This document shows positions 1-9,709 of a stretch of DNA of 64,000 bases, piece by piece. Within the stretch, counting starts at the first letter, position 1; every line of letters begins with the position of its first letter. The translations under genes were made by a program, and so were the position numbers. The notes beneath the pieces are model-generated. The model did not search any database, was not told the DNA's origin, and saw only the letters and a program-made list of their open reading frames with translations. The DNA comes from an uncultured SAR116 cluster alpha proteobacterium (GTDB taxonomy: Bacteria; Pseudomonadota; Alphaproteobacteria; Puniceispirillales; Marisalimonadaceae). The DNA lies in assembly GCA_902517815.1 (NCBI GenBank), contig CABYED010000007.1, positions 1-64,000 of the forward strand, read 5' to 3'.

Positions 1-208
1 TATATTTTAGTAAATTTCTACGTTGCCCAACCATACTTAAAAGACCACGTCTAGATCCAAAGTCTTTTTTATGTATTTTTAGATGCTCAGTTAAATTTTT
101 AATTCTTTCAGTTAATATTGCAACTTGAACATCTGCTGATCCAGAATCAGTTTCTTTACTGCCAAAGTCTTTAATAATTTTAATTGTTTGATTTTTATTA
201 ATCGACAT
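1..208 (-). CDS. rpsO: 30S ribosomal protein S15 (partial, C-terminus off the window)
   Basis: Reading the minus strand from the ATG at 208 gives a protein starting [16 protein letters not shown] and continuing through [14 protein letters not shown] and [20 protein letters not shown], the core of ribosomal protein S15, which binds 16S rRNA early in 30S assembly. The window edge cuts it after 69 codons of the usual 89 or so. An AAAGG ribosome-binding sequence lies about 8 bases before the ATG. It follows truB by 17 bases, the classic truB-rpsO order; pnp would be expected next, outside the window. Family identity is certain; only the 3' end is unseen. Confidence 0.96.
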   Translation of the reverse strand, partial: MSINKNQTIKIIKDFGSKETDSGSADVQVAILTERIKNLTEHLKIHKKDFGSRRGLLSMVGQRRNLLKY

Positions 209-225
209 CGTATTTACCTTTCTGT

Positions 226-1161
226 TTAATAATTAATGACACGTTTTGGCTTAACCAATCCACCATCTATCTCAATTAGTGCTACAAGTTTTTTATTGCT
301 TACTGTATAAACTCGTTCATATTCTTGATAATTTGGATGCTCTGTAATGAAATGATTTTTAAATTTAAATGAATTTAATTTGATTTTTTGTCCTTGCCTA
401 AGCTTCATTGCCTCTGTTTCAGTTAAAAAAAGTGCCGGGATGTCGTCTAGCACTTTTTCAATTGGTATAATTTTATTTAAAATTGCTGGACTATGTATTA
501 TTTCTTCAGAAAAATCTATAAGAATCTTATTTTTTTCGTCGAAATTTCCTACAAAATTCCTTCTTAACTTAATTACATGCCCTTTTGTTTTTAACTTTTC
601 TGCTAAATCCCTAGCTAATGATCTTATATATGTCCCCTTTCCGCATATTACCTCAAAATCCGCAGAATCAATATTTAAGATTTTTTTTAAATTAAACTCA
701 TAAACTTCAATTGGTCTTGGTTTATGATTTACTAATATATTTTTTCTAGCTAAATTGTAAGAACGCACACCGTCAATTTTAATGGCTGAAAAATTCGGAG
801 GTGTTTGGTAAATTTTACCTATAAATGAAACCAAAGCATTTTGAATTTCTTCTTTGTTTGGTCGTGAATTTGATTTTTCTATAATCTTTCCTTCAATATC
901 GTCAGTATTTGTTGCCTCACCCCATTTAATTGTAAATGAGTATTTTTTCTTTTTACTTTGCATAAAAGAGATTAGTTTAGTTGCCTCACCCAATGCTATT
1001 GGCAAGATTCCTGTGGCTAATGGATCCAAGGTTCCACCGTGTCCAATCTTCTTAAGATTAAAGATTCTGGAAATTTTAGAAACAGCTTGACGAGAAGTAA
1101 TTCCACTTTGTTTATCTAAAATTATCCAACCACTAATTTTGTTAGAATTTGATTTTATCAT
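226..1161 (-). CDS. truB: tRNA pseudouridine(55) synthase TruB
   Basis: TruB converts U55 in the T-loop of tRNAs to pseudouridine. The 311-residue product has the family start pattern [13 protein letters not shown] and the catalytic motif [21 protein letters not shown], with the nucleophilic aspartate at residue 46. Further on are the family motifs [14 protein letters not shown] and [11 protein letters not shown]. Length is normal for bacterial TruB. It lies between rbfA and rpsO in a same-strand run, so it is very probably cotranscribed with the infB operon. The ATG at 1161 is the only start that keeps the N-terminal motif. Confidence 0.97.
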   Translation of the reverse strand: MIKSNSNKISGWIILDKQSGITSRQAVSKISRIFNLKKIGHGGTLDPLATGILPIALGEATKLISFMQSKKKKYSFTIKWGEATNTDDIEGKIIEKSNSRPNKEEIQNALVSFIGKIYQTPPNFSAIKIDGVRSYNLARKNILVNHKPRPIEVYEFNLKKILNIDSADFEVICGKGTYIRSLARDLAEKLKTKGHVIKLRRNFVGNFDEKNKILIDFSEEIIHSPAILNKIIPIEKVLDDIPALFLTETEAMKLRQGQKIKLNSFKFKNHFITEHPNYQEYERVYTVSNKKLVALIEIDGGLVKPKRVINY

Positions 1162-1178
1162 TAAATTTAATAAAAATT

Positions 1179-1577
1179 TTATTTTTTTATTTTATCAAGT
1201 ATATAATTGATCTTTTTTGCATACTCAAATGTTTCATCAATCTTGAATTTAAGCTTTGGTGTTTGTCTTAAATTAATATTAGTTGATATGATTTTCTTTA
1301 AACGACCTGTAGCTCTAATTAAACTATTTAATGCATCTAGTTTGTTAACACCTCCCAGAGGCATCACATATACTTTTGCATTTTTTAAGTCTGGACTTAC
1401 GTTAACTTCTGTAATTGTAATATTGTTATTTTCAATATGTTCGTCATAGAAACTCTCGCGAAGTAGCGCATTTGAAATTAAATGCCTTAATTCTTCACCA
1501 ACTTTAAGTTGCCTTTGAGACTTTACAAAACTGTTTTTAGATTTTTTATTAGAATTAAATAAAAAATTATTTACCAT
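1179..1577 (-). CDS. rbfA: 30S ribosome-binding factor RbfA
   Basis: RbfA is a KH-fold protein that helps mature 16S rRNA and the 30S subunit, important in the cold. The 132-residue product shows the conserved N-terminal RQLKVGEELRHLISNALLRE, the strand NITITEVNVSPDLKNAKVYV, and the signature ATGRLKKIISTNINLRQTPKLKF. It sits 11 bases after infB and 17 bases before truB, as in most bacteria. The first 18 or so residues are lysine- and asparagine-rich and not conserved, so a slightly later start is possible, although the ATG at 1577 is the obvious one. Confidence 0.95.
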   Translation of the reverse strand: MVNNFLFNSNKKSKNSFVKSQRQLKVGEELRHLISNALLRESFYDEHIENNNITITEVNVSPDLKNAKVYVMPLGGVNKLDALNSLIRATGRLKKIISTNINLRQTPKLKFKIDETFEYAKKINYILDKIKK

Positions 1578-1588
1578 TATACCAATGT

Positions 1589-4156
1589 TTACCCAACTTT
1601 TTTATCAACTGATTCTAAACTTCTTGCAATTTCCTTAACTTCAAAGCATTCCATTACATCACCCTCTTGGATATCATTAAAATTTTCAAATCCCATACCA
1701 CACTCAGTACCTTCACGTACCTCTTTTACTTCATCTTTAAATCTTCTTAAAGTTTTCAAAGATCCTTGATGAATTACGGTATTGTCTCTAAGCAAACGAA
1801 AACTACATCCTTTTTTTACAACACCCTCAGTAACAAGACATCCAGCAATTTTTCCAATTTTAGAAACAGAAAATACCTGTTTTATTTCGGCATAACCTAT
1901 AAAGCTCTCTTGTAAATCAGGATCTAACATTCCGGTCAATGCTAATTTTGCGTCTTCAATTAGTTCATAAATAATAGAGTGGTATCTGATTTCAACATTA
2001 TCTCTTCTGGATAATTCCCGAGCTTGTGGTATTGCTCTTACATTAAATGCAAATACAAGTGCAGAGGATGCTGATGCTAAAGTAATATCTGATTCACTTA
2101 TTGCTCCAACTGCACCAGATAAAACTCTAATTCTAATAGCAGAATTACCTATTTTTTCTAATGCAGCTTTAATTGCTTCTAAAGATCCATGTACATCTGT
2201 TTTAATAATAACAGGTAATTCAGAAGATTCTCCTGCCTGTATGTTAGCTAACATTTGTTCTACAGAACCTCTGGCAGTCAAATTAGCCTCTGTTAGCTTT
2301 GACTTTCTTTGTCTGTAATCTGCAATTTCTCTTGCTCTTGATTCAGATTCTACGACGTGCGCTAAATCACCAGCATCTGGTGTACCTGACAAACCAAGCA
2401 CTTCAACAGGCATTGAAGGTCCTGCTTTATTTATTCTTTTACCTTCATCGTCTAACAAGGCTCTAACTTTACCTGATTCTGTTCCTACTACAATAATATC
2501 CCCAACGTTAAGTGTTCCTGCTTTTACAAGTAAAGTTACAACTGAACCTTTGCCTCGTTCAACTTTAGATTCTACAACTACTCCATTAGCACTTATTGTT
2601 GGGTCGCTCTTTAATTCCATTAAATCAGCTTGTAACTCAAGTGCATCAATTAAATCATTCAATCCTTTTTTGTTTTTAGCAGAAACGTCAATACATTGAA
2701 CATCACCACCCATTTCTTCTGGAATTAAGTCATATTGAAGTAATTCAGTTCTAACTTTTTGTGGGTTAGCTTCGGGTTTATCACACTTATTCACAGCAAT
2801 TATTATTGGACAATTTGCAGCTTTAGCATGCTTAATAGCTTCAATAGTTTGGGGCTTAATACCATCATCTGCTGCAATAACTAAAATCACAATATCTGTT
2901 AAGTTTGCTCCTCTAGCTCTCATTTCTGTAAAAGCTTCGTGTCCAGGTGTGTCTATGAAGGAAATCTTAGAATTCGTTCTTGTTGTAATTTGATATGCCC
3001 CAATATGCTGAGTAATTCCACCAGCCTCTCCATCAGCAACTTTACTTTCTCTTAAAGCATCTAATAATGAGGTTTTCCCATGATCTACATGACCCATTAT
3101 TGTAACAATAGGAGGACGGGAAACTAAATTTTTAGGATTACTTTCTTCTAAACCAAGATCTAATTCCACATCAGATTCAGAAATTCTTTTTGGCTTATGT
3201 CCAAATTCTGTGGTTATTAATTCAGCAGTATCAGAATCAATTACTTCTGTTGCAGTTGCCATTATTCCATTTTTCATCAATTCTCTAACTACATCTGCTG
3301 TTTTTTCAGTCATTCTGTTAGCTAACTCTGATACTGTAATCGTATCTGGTATAATAACTTCCCTGAACTGTTTAACTGCCGGTGTCTGATCTGCTTGCAT
3401 TCTTACTTTCTCACGTCTCCTTTTAATTGACGCTAACGATCTCACTCTTACATTTTCTGAGTCCAGAGCACGAGCAATAGTCATTTTCCCCTGTCTTTTT
3501 TCTTGAAATCCTCTATTCCAGGAAGGTTTTCTTAAATTTTCTTTATAAATTTCTTTTTCTTGTACTTTATGACCTGTCCAGAATTTATTTGTATTTGGTA
3601 ATAATTCAGCATCAGCTAGTTTTTGTCTGTCTTTTTCAGCTTGTAATGCCGCTTCTTCAGCTTTTTTTGCATCTGTTTGTAGTTTAAGCTGTTCTTCTTC
3701 AATTCTTTTTATCTCAAGTATTTCTTCAGTTTCTGCTTTTCTTCTGGCTAACATTTTATCTTTAGGGGCTAAAGAGGATGCTGCTTCTGTGGCTTCTAGT
3801 GCATTTGCAGCAATACGAGCCTCTTCTAGTTTAGCTTTTTCTATTTTTTCAGAGACAATTATTTCAGCTTCAGCGGCGGTCTTTGCAAGGCCTTCTTGTA
3901 ACTTCCTACTTCGAGATTGAATTTCTTTAGCACTTAAACCTGAAATATTTTCTTGAGAAGCATTTTCGTTGATGTTTATTCTATTAGATAATCTTTTAGT
4001 TCTTTTTACTTCAACTTGAACAGTACCTCTGCCTACTCTTGAATTAGCTGTAATGCTGTTCTGAGATTTATTTGCAGCAATAGGATTTTTTAACGTTAAT
4101 TTTCCACCAGAAGAAAGACTTAATTTTTTTCTTTCTCCATTTACTCTATCTTTCAT
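1589..4156 (-). CDS. infB: Translation initiation factor IF-2
   Basis: IF-2 is the GTPase that brings initiator tRNA to the 30S subunit and promotes subunit joining. In this 855-residue protein a charged, alanine/glutamate-rich N-terminal region (about 1-270) precedes the IF2N-type helical module. The G domain begins near residue 350 with G1 GHVDHGKTSLL, followed by G3 DTPGHEAF, G4 NKCDKP and G5 SAKNKKG. Domains II-IV follow, ending in the EGTECGMGFENFNDIQEGD stretch typical of the C-terminal domain. nusA ends only 24 bases upstream, so the ylxR gene often found between nusA and infB in alphaproteobacteria is absent. Confidence 0.98.
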   Translation of the reverse strand: MKDRVNGERKKLSLSSGGKLTLKNPIAANKSQNSITANSRVGRGTVQVEVKRTKRLSNRININENASQENISGLSAKEIQSRSRKLQEGLAKTAAEAEIIVSEKIEKAKLEEARIAANALEATEAASSLAPKDKMLARRKAETEEILEIKRIEEEQLKLQTDAKKAEEAALQAEKDRQKLADAELLPNTNKFWTGHKVQEKEIYKENLRKPSWNRGFQEKRQGKMTIARALDSENVRVRSLASIKRRREKVRMQADQTPAVKQFREVIIPDTITVSELANRMTEKTADVVRELMKNGIMATATEVIDSDTAELITTEFGHKPKRISESDVELDLGLEESNPKNLVSRPPIVTIMGHVDHGKTSLLDALRESKVADGEAGGITQHIGAYQITTRTNSKISFIDTPGHEAFTEMRARGANLTDIVILVIAADDGIKPQTIEAIKHAKAANCPIIIAVNKCDKPEANPQKVRTELLQYDLIPEEMGGDVQCIDVSAKNKKGLNDLIDALELQADLMELKSDPTISANGVVVESKVERGKGSVVTLLVKAGTLNVGDIIVVGTESGKVRALLDDEGKRINKAGPSMPVEVLGLSGTPDAGDLAHVVESESRAREIADYRQRKSKLTEANLTARGSVEQMLANIQAGESSELPVIIKTDVHGSLEAIKAALEKIGNSAIRIRVLSGAVGAISESDITLASASSALVFAFNVRAIPQARELSRRDNVEIRYHSIIYELIEDAKLALTGMLDPDLQESFIGYAEIKQVFSVSKIGKIAGCLVTEGVVKKGCSFRLLRDNTVIHQGSLKTLRRFKDEVKEVREGTECGMGFENFNDIQEGDVMECFEVKEIARSLESVDKKVG

Positions 4157-4180
4157 AACAAAAATTCCTTTAACTACAAG

Positions 4181-5701
4181 TTAATCATCAACTTTATTTT
4201 CTGTAAACCAATGTTGTCTAGCTTTCATTATTATTGAACCTGCATCATCTTCATTCATAAAAACTTTATTTCCTAAAATATCAAACAGTTCACCACTATC
4301 TAATTCAGCAAGTTCATCTAAAGTTTTAATATTATTTTCGGCTAAAGTTAAAATACTTAATTTACTAAGTTCCGAAAAATCATATAAATCATTTTTTACT
4401 TTGAGATCTTTAATAGCGTTATCAATTCTTTCATTTTCCATTTTTACAAAGTTCTTAGCTCTTTCACTTAACTCTGTGGATATATCTTCATCAAAACCTT
4501 CAATTGACATCAATTCTTCAATAGAAGCTTCGGCTATATCAGAAATTGTAATGAAACCTTCACTTACCATGAGGTGGGCAATAACATCGTCAATATCAAG
4601 GGCTTCGATAAAAATCTTACTTCTTTCAGAAAATTCTTCTTGTCTTTTTTCTGATTCTTCTGCTTCAGTTAAAATATCAACAAACCAACCAGTCAATTGT
4701 GATGCCAGTCTTACATTTTGTCCCCTTCTGCCTATAGCTAAAGACAATTGGTCATCAGGAATAACAACTTCCATTCTATTTGCATCCTCATCCATAACTA
4801 CTTTTGAAGGAACAGCAGGAGCTAAAGCATTAATAACAAAGGTAACTGGATCATCTGTCCATGGAATAATCTCTATTTTTTCACCTTGTAATTCACCAAC
4901 TACAGCTTGTACTCTTGATCCTCTCATTCCCACACAAGCGCCAACCGGATCAATACTAGGGTCATTAGAAAAAGCTGAAATTTTGGCCCTACTTCCTGGC
5001 TCTCTAGCAACACCTTTTATTTCTATAATGCCATCGTAAATTTCTGGAACTTCTTGTGTAAATAAGGCAGCTAAAAATTCATTTGAGGATCTTGACAAAA
5101 ATATTTGAGGGCCCTTCCCCTGTTCACTTACCTCAATAATAAAACACCTTAGTCTATCACCAGGCCTTAATTGTTCTCTTGGTATCATCTGATCTTTTTT
5201 AATTACAGCTTCAGCTCTACCTAAATCAATTGTAACTGATTGGTTATCAACTCTCTTTATAGTTCCAACAACTATCTCGCCCACACGATCTTTGTATTCT
5301 TGAAATTGTCTTTGACGTTCAGCTTCTCTTACTTTTTGAGAAATAACTTGCTTTGCAGTTTGTGCTGCAATCCTTCCAAAATCAATTGGTGGAAGTGATT
5401 GCTTATAAAATTCTCCAATACCAACGTTTAAATTTCTTCTTTGAGATTCGTTGTAAGTCATTTGAGTATATTCATTTTCAACAATTTCAACTACTTCAGT
5501 GAATTGGGCAATATTTATTGATCCATTTTTTCTGTCGATATTTGCTCTTATATCTCTTTCTAAACCATATTTTGTTCTAGCTGCTTTCTCTATTGCTTCT
5601 TCCATAGCAGTGATTACTTCTTCTTTATCAATTGATTTTTCTCTAGACACAGTTTCTGCTACTTGTATAAGTTCTAATCTTGGTATGGATTTAACTTCCA
5701 T
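4181..5701 (-). CDS. nusA: Transcription termination/antitermination protein NusA
   Basis: NusA binds RNA polymerase and controls pausing, termination and antitermination. The 506-residue product has the N-terminal polymerase-binding domain (about 1-130), an S1 domain starting near VGEIVVGTIKRVDNQSVTIDLG, two KH domains containing DPVGACVGMRGSRVQAVVGEL and LAIGRRGQNVRLASQLTGW, and C-terminal acidic helix-hairpin-helix repeats (about 350-500) as in alphaproteobacterial NusA. It lies between rimP and infB in the standard order. The leader upstream of rimP carries a terminator-like hairpin that may matter for expression of this operon. Confidence 0.98.
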   Translation of the reverse strand: MEVKSIPRLELIQVAETVSREKSIDKEEVITAMEEAIEKAARTKYGLERDIRANIDRKNGSINIAQFTEVVEIVENEYTQMTYNESQRRNLNVGIGEFYKQSLPPIDFGRIAAQTAKQVISQKVREAERQRQFQEYKDRVGEIVVGTIKRVDNQSVTIDLGRAEAVIKKDQMIPREQLRPGDRLRCFIIEVSEQGKGPQIFLSRSSNEFLAALFTQEVPEIYDGIIEIKGVAREPGSRAKISAFSNDPSIDPVGACVGMRGSRVQAVVGELQGEKIEIIPWTDDPVTFVINALAPAVPSKVVMDEDANRMEVVIPDDQLSLAIGRRGQNVRLASQLTGWFVDILTEAEESEKRQEEFSERSKIFIEALDIDDVIAHLMVSEGFITISDIAEASIEELMSIEGFDEDISTELSERAKNFVKMENERIDNAIKDLKVKNDLYDFSELSKLSILTLAENNIKTLDELAELDSGELFDILGNKVFMNEDDAGSIIMKARQHWFTENKVDD

Positions 5702-5731
5702 TATGCTTCCTTTTAAAATAAACTAACTAAA

Positions 5732-6205
5732 TTAGTTGTTTTCAATCGCCCAATTAGGGTCAATATTAGCTTTTTCAATTTCTAAAAAATTAATTTTTAT
5801 TTTATGTTTATCAGTTTCAAGTAAAATTTTACCATTTTTATCTACTCCCTTAAGAAAACCTTTATAAGTTTTTTTTCCTAAAAATTTTTCTTTTAATACT
5901 ATTTTCGCCTTATTGTGTTTAAATGATACATAATCATCAATCACAGTCAAAGGTCTTCCCACTCCTCCAGAAGAAACTTCTAATACATAAGAAGAATTAA
6001 TAGGATCATCAACTTCTAAAAAAGTAGATATATGTTTGCTTAAATAAACACAATCTTCAATATCCATTTTTTTATCTTTAATTCGCTCTGCCATAATCTG
6101 CAATGTTTTTTTTTTGTTGATGTTAATTAGTTTTATACGAATAAGATGATATCCTAGTTTCTTTAATCTTAATACCAAAGAGTCTCTTATTTGTTCTTCA
6201 ACCAT
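5732..6205 (-). CDS. rimP: Ribosome maturation factor RimP
   Basis: RimP is needed for late 30S subunit maturation. The 157-residue protein contains the family signature SSYVLEVSSGGVGRPL (residues about 86-102), preceded by an N-terminal alpha/beta domain with DCVYLSKHISTFLEVDDPI, and ends in an SH3-like C-terminal domain (KGFLKGVDKNGKILLET). It is the first gene of the rimP-nusA-infB-rbfA-truB-rpsO run. The start ATG is only 19 bases after the U-tract of an intrinsic terminator, leaving no room for a promoter between them. No strong ribosome-binding sequence is visible. Confidence 0.95.
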   Translation of the reverse strand: MVEEQIRDSLVLRLKKLGYHLIRIKLININKKKTLQIMAERIKDKKMDIEDCVYLSKHISTFLEVDDPINSSYVLEVSSGGVGRPLTVIDDYVSFKHNKAKIVLKEKFLGKKTYKGFLKGVDKNGKILLETDKHKIKINFLEIEKANIDPNWAIENN

Positions 6206-6220
6206 AAGTTAAAATTCCAT

Positions 6221-6250
6221 AAATAAAAAAAGCGAGTCAAATGACCCACT
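6221..6250 (-). terminator. Intrinsic terminator between trmB and rimP (possible leader attenuator)
   Basis: On the minus strand an 8-bp stem AGTGGGTC/GACTCGCT with an ATTT loop (6250-6231) is followed by a run of seven U residues ending at 6225. Two of the pairs are G-U wobbles that work only when the minus strand is transcribed, which fixes the orientation. It lies 68 bases after the trmB stop and just before the rimP start, so it either ends the lnt-metK-trmB message or acts in the leader of the nusA operon. Confidence 0.75.
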
Positions 6251-6261
6251 CTTGAGGATGT

Positions 6262-6289
6262 AATATAAATTTTTCTATGAAAAAATCAA
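6262..6289 (-). promoter_or_regulatory. Candidate sigma-70-type promoter for the rimP-nusA operon
   Basis: On the minus strand TTGATT (6289-6284) and TATATT (6267-6262) are separated by 16 bases, a fair match to a housekeeping promoter. Transcription would begin near 6255, directly in front of the terminator hairpin at 6250-6225. Promoter-like hexamers are common by chance in DNA this AT-rich, so this is only suggestive; its placement relative to the hairpin is what makes it worth recording. Confidence 0.3.
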
Positions 6290-6317
6290 TAACTTTGCAT
6301 ATATAATAAGTATAAAG

Positions 6318-6992
6318 TTATTTTTTTTTGAAAATAAACCAACTTGGTTTTCTTTGCTGATTAATGGATTTAAGTTCATATTTTGTTTGAAAGCAATCGT
6401 TAGGCCTTAAACGCCAATCATTTGAACTTTTAACTACCCATTCAAATTCTTTATGATATTGGAATTTTTCTAGCACCCATTTTTTTAATATATCATGATC
6501 TGTGGAAATAGTAATAGTGCCTTGGTGTTTGATAACTGGATATATTATTTTTATAAACTCGTCCTGAATTAACCTTCGGTTTTTATGTTTTTTTTTCGGC
6601 CATGGATCAGGGAAAAGTATTTTTATTTCTGAAATACTGTTCTTAGGAAAAAACTTTAAAATTTTTCTTACGTCATCTTGCCAAATAGCAATATTTTTTA
6701 AATTATATTGAATAATTTTATTTAAGCATTTAGCCGTTGTATTTAAGAAAGGGTCAGCACCAATATAGAAAAAGTTAGAATTCATTTTTGCAGAATTAAT
6801 CAAATTTTCACCATCTCCAAAACCAATTTCAAGAATTATATTCTTCTGATATTGGAAAATATTTAAAATATCTTCTTCTTTAATTAAATAATCTTTCCCT
6901 TCTTTTATTGCCAATTGACCAGATTTTGATAATTTTCTACCTCTTCTTCTACCATAGAATTGAGGGTTATCAATGCAATTATTAATATTCAA
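6318..6992 (-). CDS. trmB: tRNA (guanine-N7-)-methyltransferase TrmB
   Basis: TrmB uses S-adenosylmethionine to make m7G46 in tRNA variable loops. The 224-residue product shows the SAM-binding motif ILEIGFGDGENL, the family signature KILFPDPWPKKKHKNRR with the catalytic aspartate in PDPWPKKKH, and a C-terminal TKYE box. The N-terminal FYGRRRGRKLSKSGQ is also typical. It starts 5 bases after metK ends, so the SAM synthetase and a SAM user are cotranscribed. A terminator follows it at 6250-6221. Confidence 0.96.
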   Translation of the reverse strand: MNINNCIDNPQFYGRRRGRKLSKSGQLAIKEGKDYLIKEEDILNIFQYQKNIILEIGFGDGENLINSAKMNSNFFYIGADPFLNTTAKCLNKIIQYNLKNIAIWQDDVRKILKFFPKNSISEIKILFPDPWPKKKHKNRRLIQDEFIKIIYPVIKHQGTITISTDHDILKKWVLEKFQYHKEFEWVVKSSNDWRLRPNDCFQTKYELKSINQQRKPSWFIFKKK

Positions 6993-6997
6993 CTTTT

Positions 6998-8173
6998 TTA
7001 TATATCTTTCAAAATATCATCAACAAGATCAGTTTTTTCCCAAGAAAAAGAACCTTCAACACTCTCATCTGGAACTCTACCAAAATGTCCATATGCAGAA
7101 GTTGGAACATAAATTGGTTTATTTAACTTTAAATGTTCACGAATTCCCCTTGGGGACATATCAACTAAATTAATAATAATTTTTTCAATTTCACTATCGT
7201 TAATCTTTCCTGTCCCATCAGTATTAACATACAAAGAAAGAGGTTTAGATACACCAATAGCATATGCAATTTGTATTGTACATTTAGATGCCAGACCAGC
7301 AGCAACAACATTTTTGGCTAAATATCTAGTTAAATAAGCAGCTGATCTGTCAACTTTAGTAGGATCTTTACCAGAAAATGCTCCACCACCATGAGGTGAT
7401 GCTCCACCATAGGTATCTACTATAATTTTTCTTCCAGTAAGCCCAGCATCTCCGTTAGGACCTCCAATTTCAAAGATCCCTGTGGGGTTAACATAAAATT
7501 CATCTTCTGGACACATCCAGCCTTCTGGCAAAACTTTATTTACTGTTTCTCTTATAATTTCACGAATATCATCTTGTGAACAATTATTTTTGTGTTGTGT
7601 AGAAACAACAACAGAATTTGCTTTTACAGGTTTACCATCTTTATATTCTAATGTTATTTGTGATTTACTATCTGGTAACAAAATAGAATTTTTGTCATTA
7701 TGTCTTATTTTTGCTAATTCTTTTAATATCTTATGTGAATAATATATTGGAGCAGGCATTAACGCATCTGTCTCATTACAAGCATAGCCAAACATTAAAC
7801 CTTGATCCCCTGCGCCTTCGTCTTTGTTACCTGATTTATCTACACCAATAGCAATGTCCGAAGATTGAGAATGAAGATGACATTCAAAATGCATTTTTTC
7901 CCAATGAAATCCTTCTTGCTCATACCCAATATCATAAACGGTTTTCCTTACTAATTTTTCAATTTCATCATTAGTAATATCAATTCCTTTTGGAAGTCTG
8001 TATTCTCCAGCAATTATTGTCCTATTAGTTGATACCATTGTCTCACACGCAACTCTTGCTTCAGGGTATTTGTATAACATTAAATCTACAACAGCGTCTG
8101 ATATTCTATCACAAATTTTATCTGGATGACCTTCTGACACAGATTCAGAGGTAAATAAATAATTATTTTTCAT
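6998..8173 (-). CDS. metK: S-adenosylmethionine synthetase
   Basis: MetK makes SAM from methionine and ATP. The 391-residue protein carries the N-terminal [22 protein letters not shown] with the ATP-contacting histidine, the hexapeptide [12 protein letters not shown], the P-loop-like [19 protein letters not shown], and a normal C-terminus ending near [18 protein letters not shown]. Its ATG lies inside the end of lnt (11-base overlap), so it is translated from the lnt message and has no separate leader in which a SAM riboswitch could sit. Confidence 0.98.
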   Translation of the reverse strand: MKNNYLFTSESVSEGHPDKICDRISDAVVDLMLYKYPEARVACETMVSTNRTIIAGEYRLPKGIDITNDEIEKLVRKTVYDIGYEQEGFHWEKMHFECHLHSQSSDIAIGVDKSGNKDEGAGDQGLMFGYACNETDALMPAPIYYSHKILKELAKIRHNDKNSILLPDSKSQITLEYKDGKPVKANSVVVSTQHKNNCSQDDIREIIRETVNKVLPEGWMCPEDEFYVNPTGIFEIGGPNGDAGLTGRKIIVDTYGGASPHGGGAFSGKDPTKVDRSAAYLTRYLAKNVVAAGLASKCTIQIAYAIGVSKPLSLYVNTDGTGKINDSEIEKIIINLVDMSPRGIREHLKLNKPIYVPTSAYGHFGRVPDESVEGSFSWEKTDLVDDILKDI

Positions 8174-9701
8174 TTAATATTTTTTCCTTAAAGATTAAGC
8201 TATAAAATGTGTTTATACCTAAAAAAACTAAAATTAAAATAATAAAAATATATTCTCCATAAGTTTTATATAAAGTATGATCCAATGCGGGAATTAAATT
8301 AAAAGTTTTCACCCCTTTAGTATCTAAAGAAATGCTACCTAATATTTCTCCATAAGGTGAAACATAGGCTGAAATACCAGTATTTGCAACTCTTGCCAGT
8401 GGCAAACCAAATTCTACTGCTTTAATTTTTGCAAGAGCTAAATGCTGATAAGGCCCAATCGTTTTACCAAACCATGCATCATTTGTGATGTTAATCAATA
8501 AATTTGTATTTTTTGATATTCTACTGTTTATATCATTTGTAAACAAGATTTCATAACAAATTAAGGTTATAATATTTTCAAAACCATAAATAGTTGGATT
8601 AGATTTTAATTTACCATTAGTAAAATCTTTTGGCGCCAACATATCTGCGAAACTACCTAAATACTTTCGGAAGGGAATGTATTCTCCAAAAGGTACTAAT
8701 TTTATCTTGTCATAACTATGGATTATATCTCCCCTAAAATTTAAAAAAACAAGTGAGTTGAAAACTTGTTTTTCATCAGTTCTCAGAAGACCTAAAATTA
8801 ATGTAGTATTTTTGTTTTTTAATATTTTTTTACTAATATTAGATAATAATTTTGTTTCACTAGGAATTGATCCCTCAAAACTAGTTTCAGGCCAAATAAT
8901 TATTCTATTTTTTTTATTGGAATTATCACGATATTTAATAGATAACTTTAACAAGTCGTTTAAATGTTTTTCTCTATTTTTTAAAATCCATTTATTTTTT
9001 TGCTTAACATTAGGCTGTACAATGGTAATTAATTGCTCAGTGTTTTTCAGGAAACTCTTATTGTAATATCTTAAAATTCCAAAAAAAACTACAACTACTA
9101 TTGGTATTAATAAAATTAAAAAAATAGTATTCTTTCCTTTGAAATTTGAAAAAAAAATAAATGGTAAAATACATATTGTTAAAACTATTATGTTTGTTGA
9201 GAAACTTCCAACAAATGAAAATATTTGTATTAAATAAACATTTGATGCAAATATCATGGAAGGCATTAACCATGGAAAACCAGTAAATAGTTGTGCTCTT
9301 AAATATTCAAATAATGATAAAAAAACAATTATATATAAAATGGAAAATTTTGTTTTTCTATTAATTAATTTAGCACAAACACAAGCACATCCCCAAAATA
9401 CTGCTAATAAGCCTGGTAGAATTATAATTGCAATAGGCATTAAAAAAACGTGATAAGTGTCAGCCATAAAAAAAGCTGAACCAATCCAGTATAAACCAAA
9501 CGAAAACCAGCCAAATCCTAAAAACCAGGCAGATAAAAAAATCTTTAATAATGAATATTGATAATTTATTCGATAAATGCCAAAGCCAATACCAAAGATA
9601 AGCGGAAGAATTGAAAAAGGTGGATTTGAAAATGTTGCAATAGCCCCAGCAATATAAAGAGTGAAATAATTAAATATTTGCAAAACAAGAAATTTATTCA
9701 T
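8163..9701 (-). CDS. lnt: Apolipoprotein N-acyltransferase
   Basis: Lnt adds the third acyl chain to outer-membrane lipoproteins at the periplasmic face of the inner membrane. The 512-residue protein has six or so hydrophobic segments in the first 210 residues, then a nitrilase domain with the Glu-Lys-Cys triad in [27 protein letters not shown] and [10 protein letters not shown], and a final membrane helix near residues 485-505. The window encodes several Lnt clients (the lipoproteins at 30868, 40215, 41214, 59790 and 62831). It is followed with an 11-base overlap by metK; the regulator gene often found between them in relatives is missing. Confidence 0.96.
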   Translation of the reverse strand: MNKFLVLQIFNYFTLYIAGAIATFSNPPFSILPLIFGIGFGIYRINYQYSLLKIFLSAWFLGFGWFSFGLYWIGSAFFMADTYHVFLMPIAIIILPGLLAVFWGCACVCAKLINRKTKFSILYIIVFLSLFEYLRAQLFTGFPWLMPSMIFASNVYLIQIFSFVGSFSTNIIVLTICILPFIFFSNFKGKNTIFLILLIPIVVVVFFGILRYYNKSFLKNTEQLITIVQPNVKQKNKWILKNREKHLNDLLKLSIKYRDNSNKKNRIIIWPETSFEGSIPSETKLLSNISKKILKNKNTTLILGLLRTDEKQVFNSLVFLNFRGDIIHSYDKIKLVPFGEYIPFRKYLGSFADMLAPKDFTNGKLKSNPTIYGFENIITLICYEILFTNDINSRISKNTNLLINITNDAWFGKTIGPYQHLALAKIKAVEFGLPLARVANTGISAYVSPYGEILGSISLDTKGVKTFNLIPALDHTLYKTYGEYIFIILILVFLGINTFYSLIFKEKILNEK

Positions 9702-9709
9702 TTATAGAT

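Noticed and set aside
4401-5039. 212-codon open frame on the plus strand opposite nusA
   Set aside because: It is the antisense shadow of strongly conserved NusA codons, with serine/isoleucine-rich low-complexity sequence and no recognisable domain.
8163-8180. SAM riboswitch upstream of metK
   Set aside because: metK starts inside lnt with an 11-base overlap, so there is no leader; no SAM-II-like structure was apparent.
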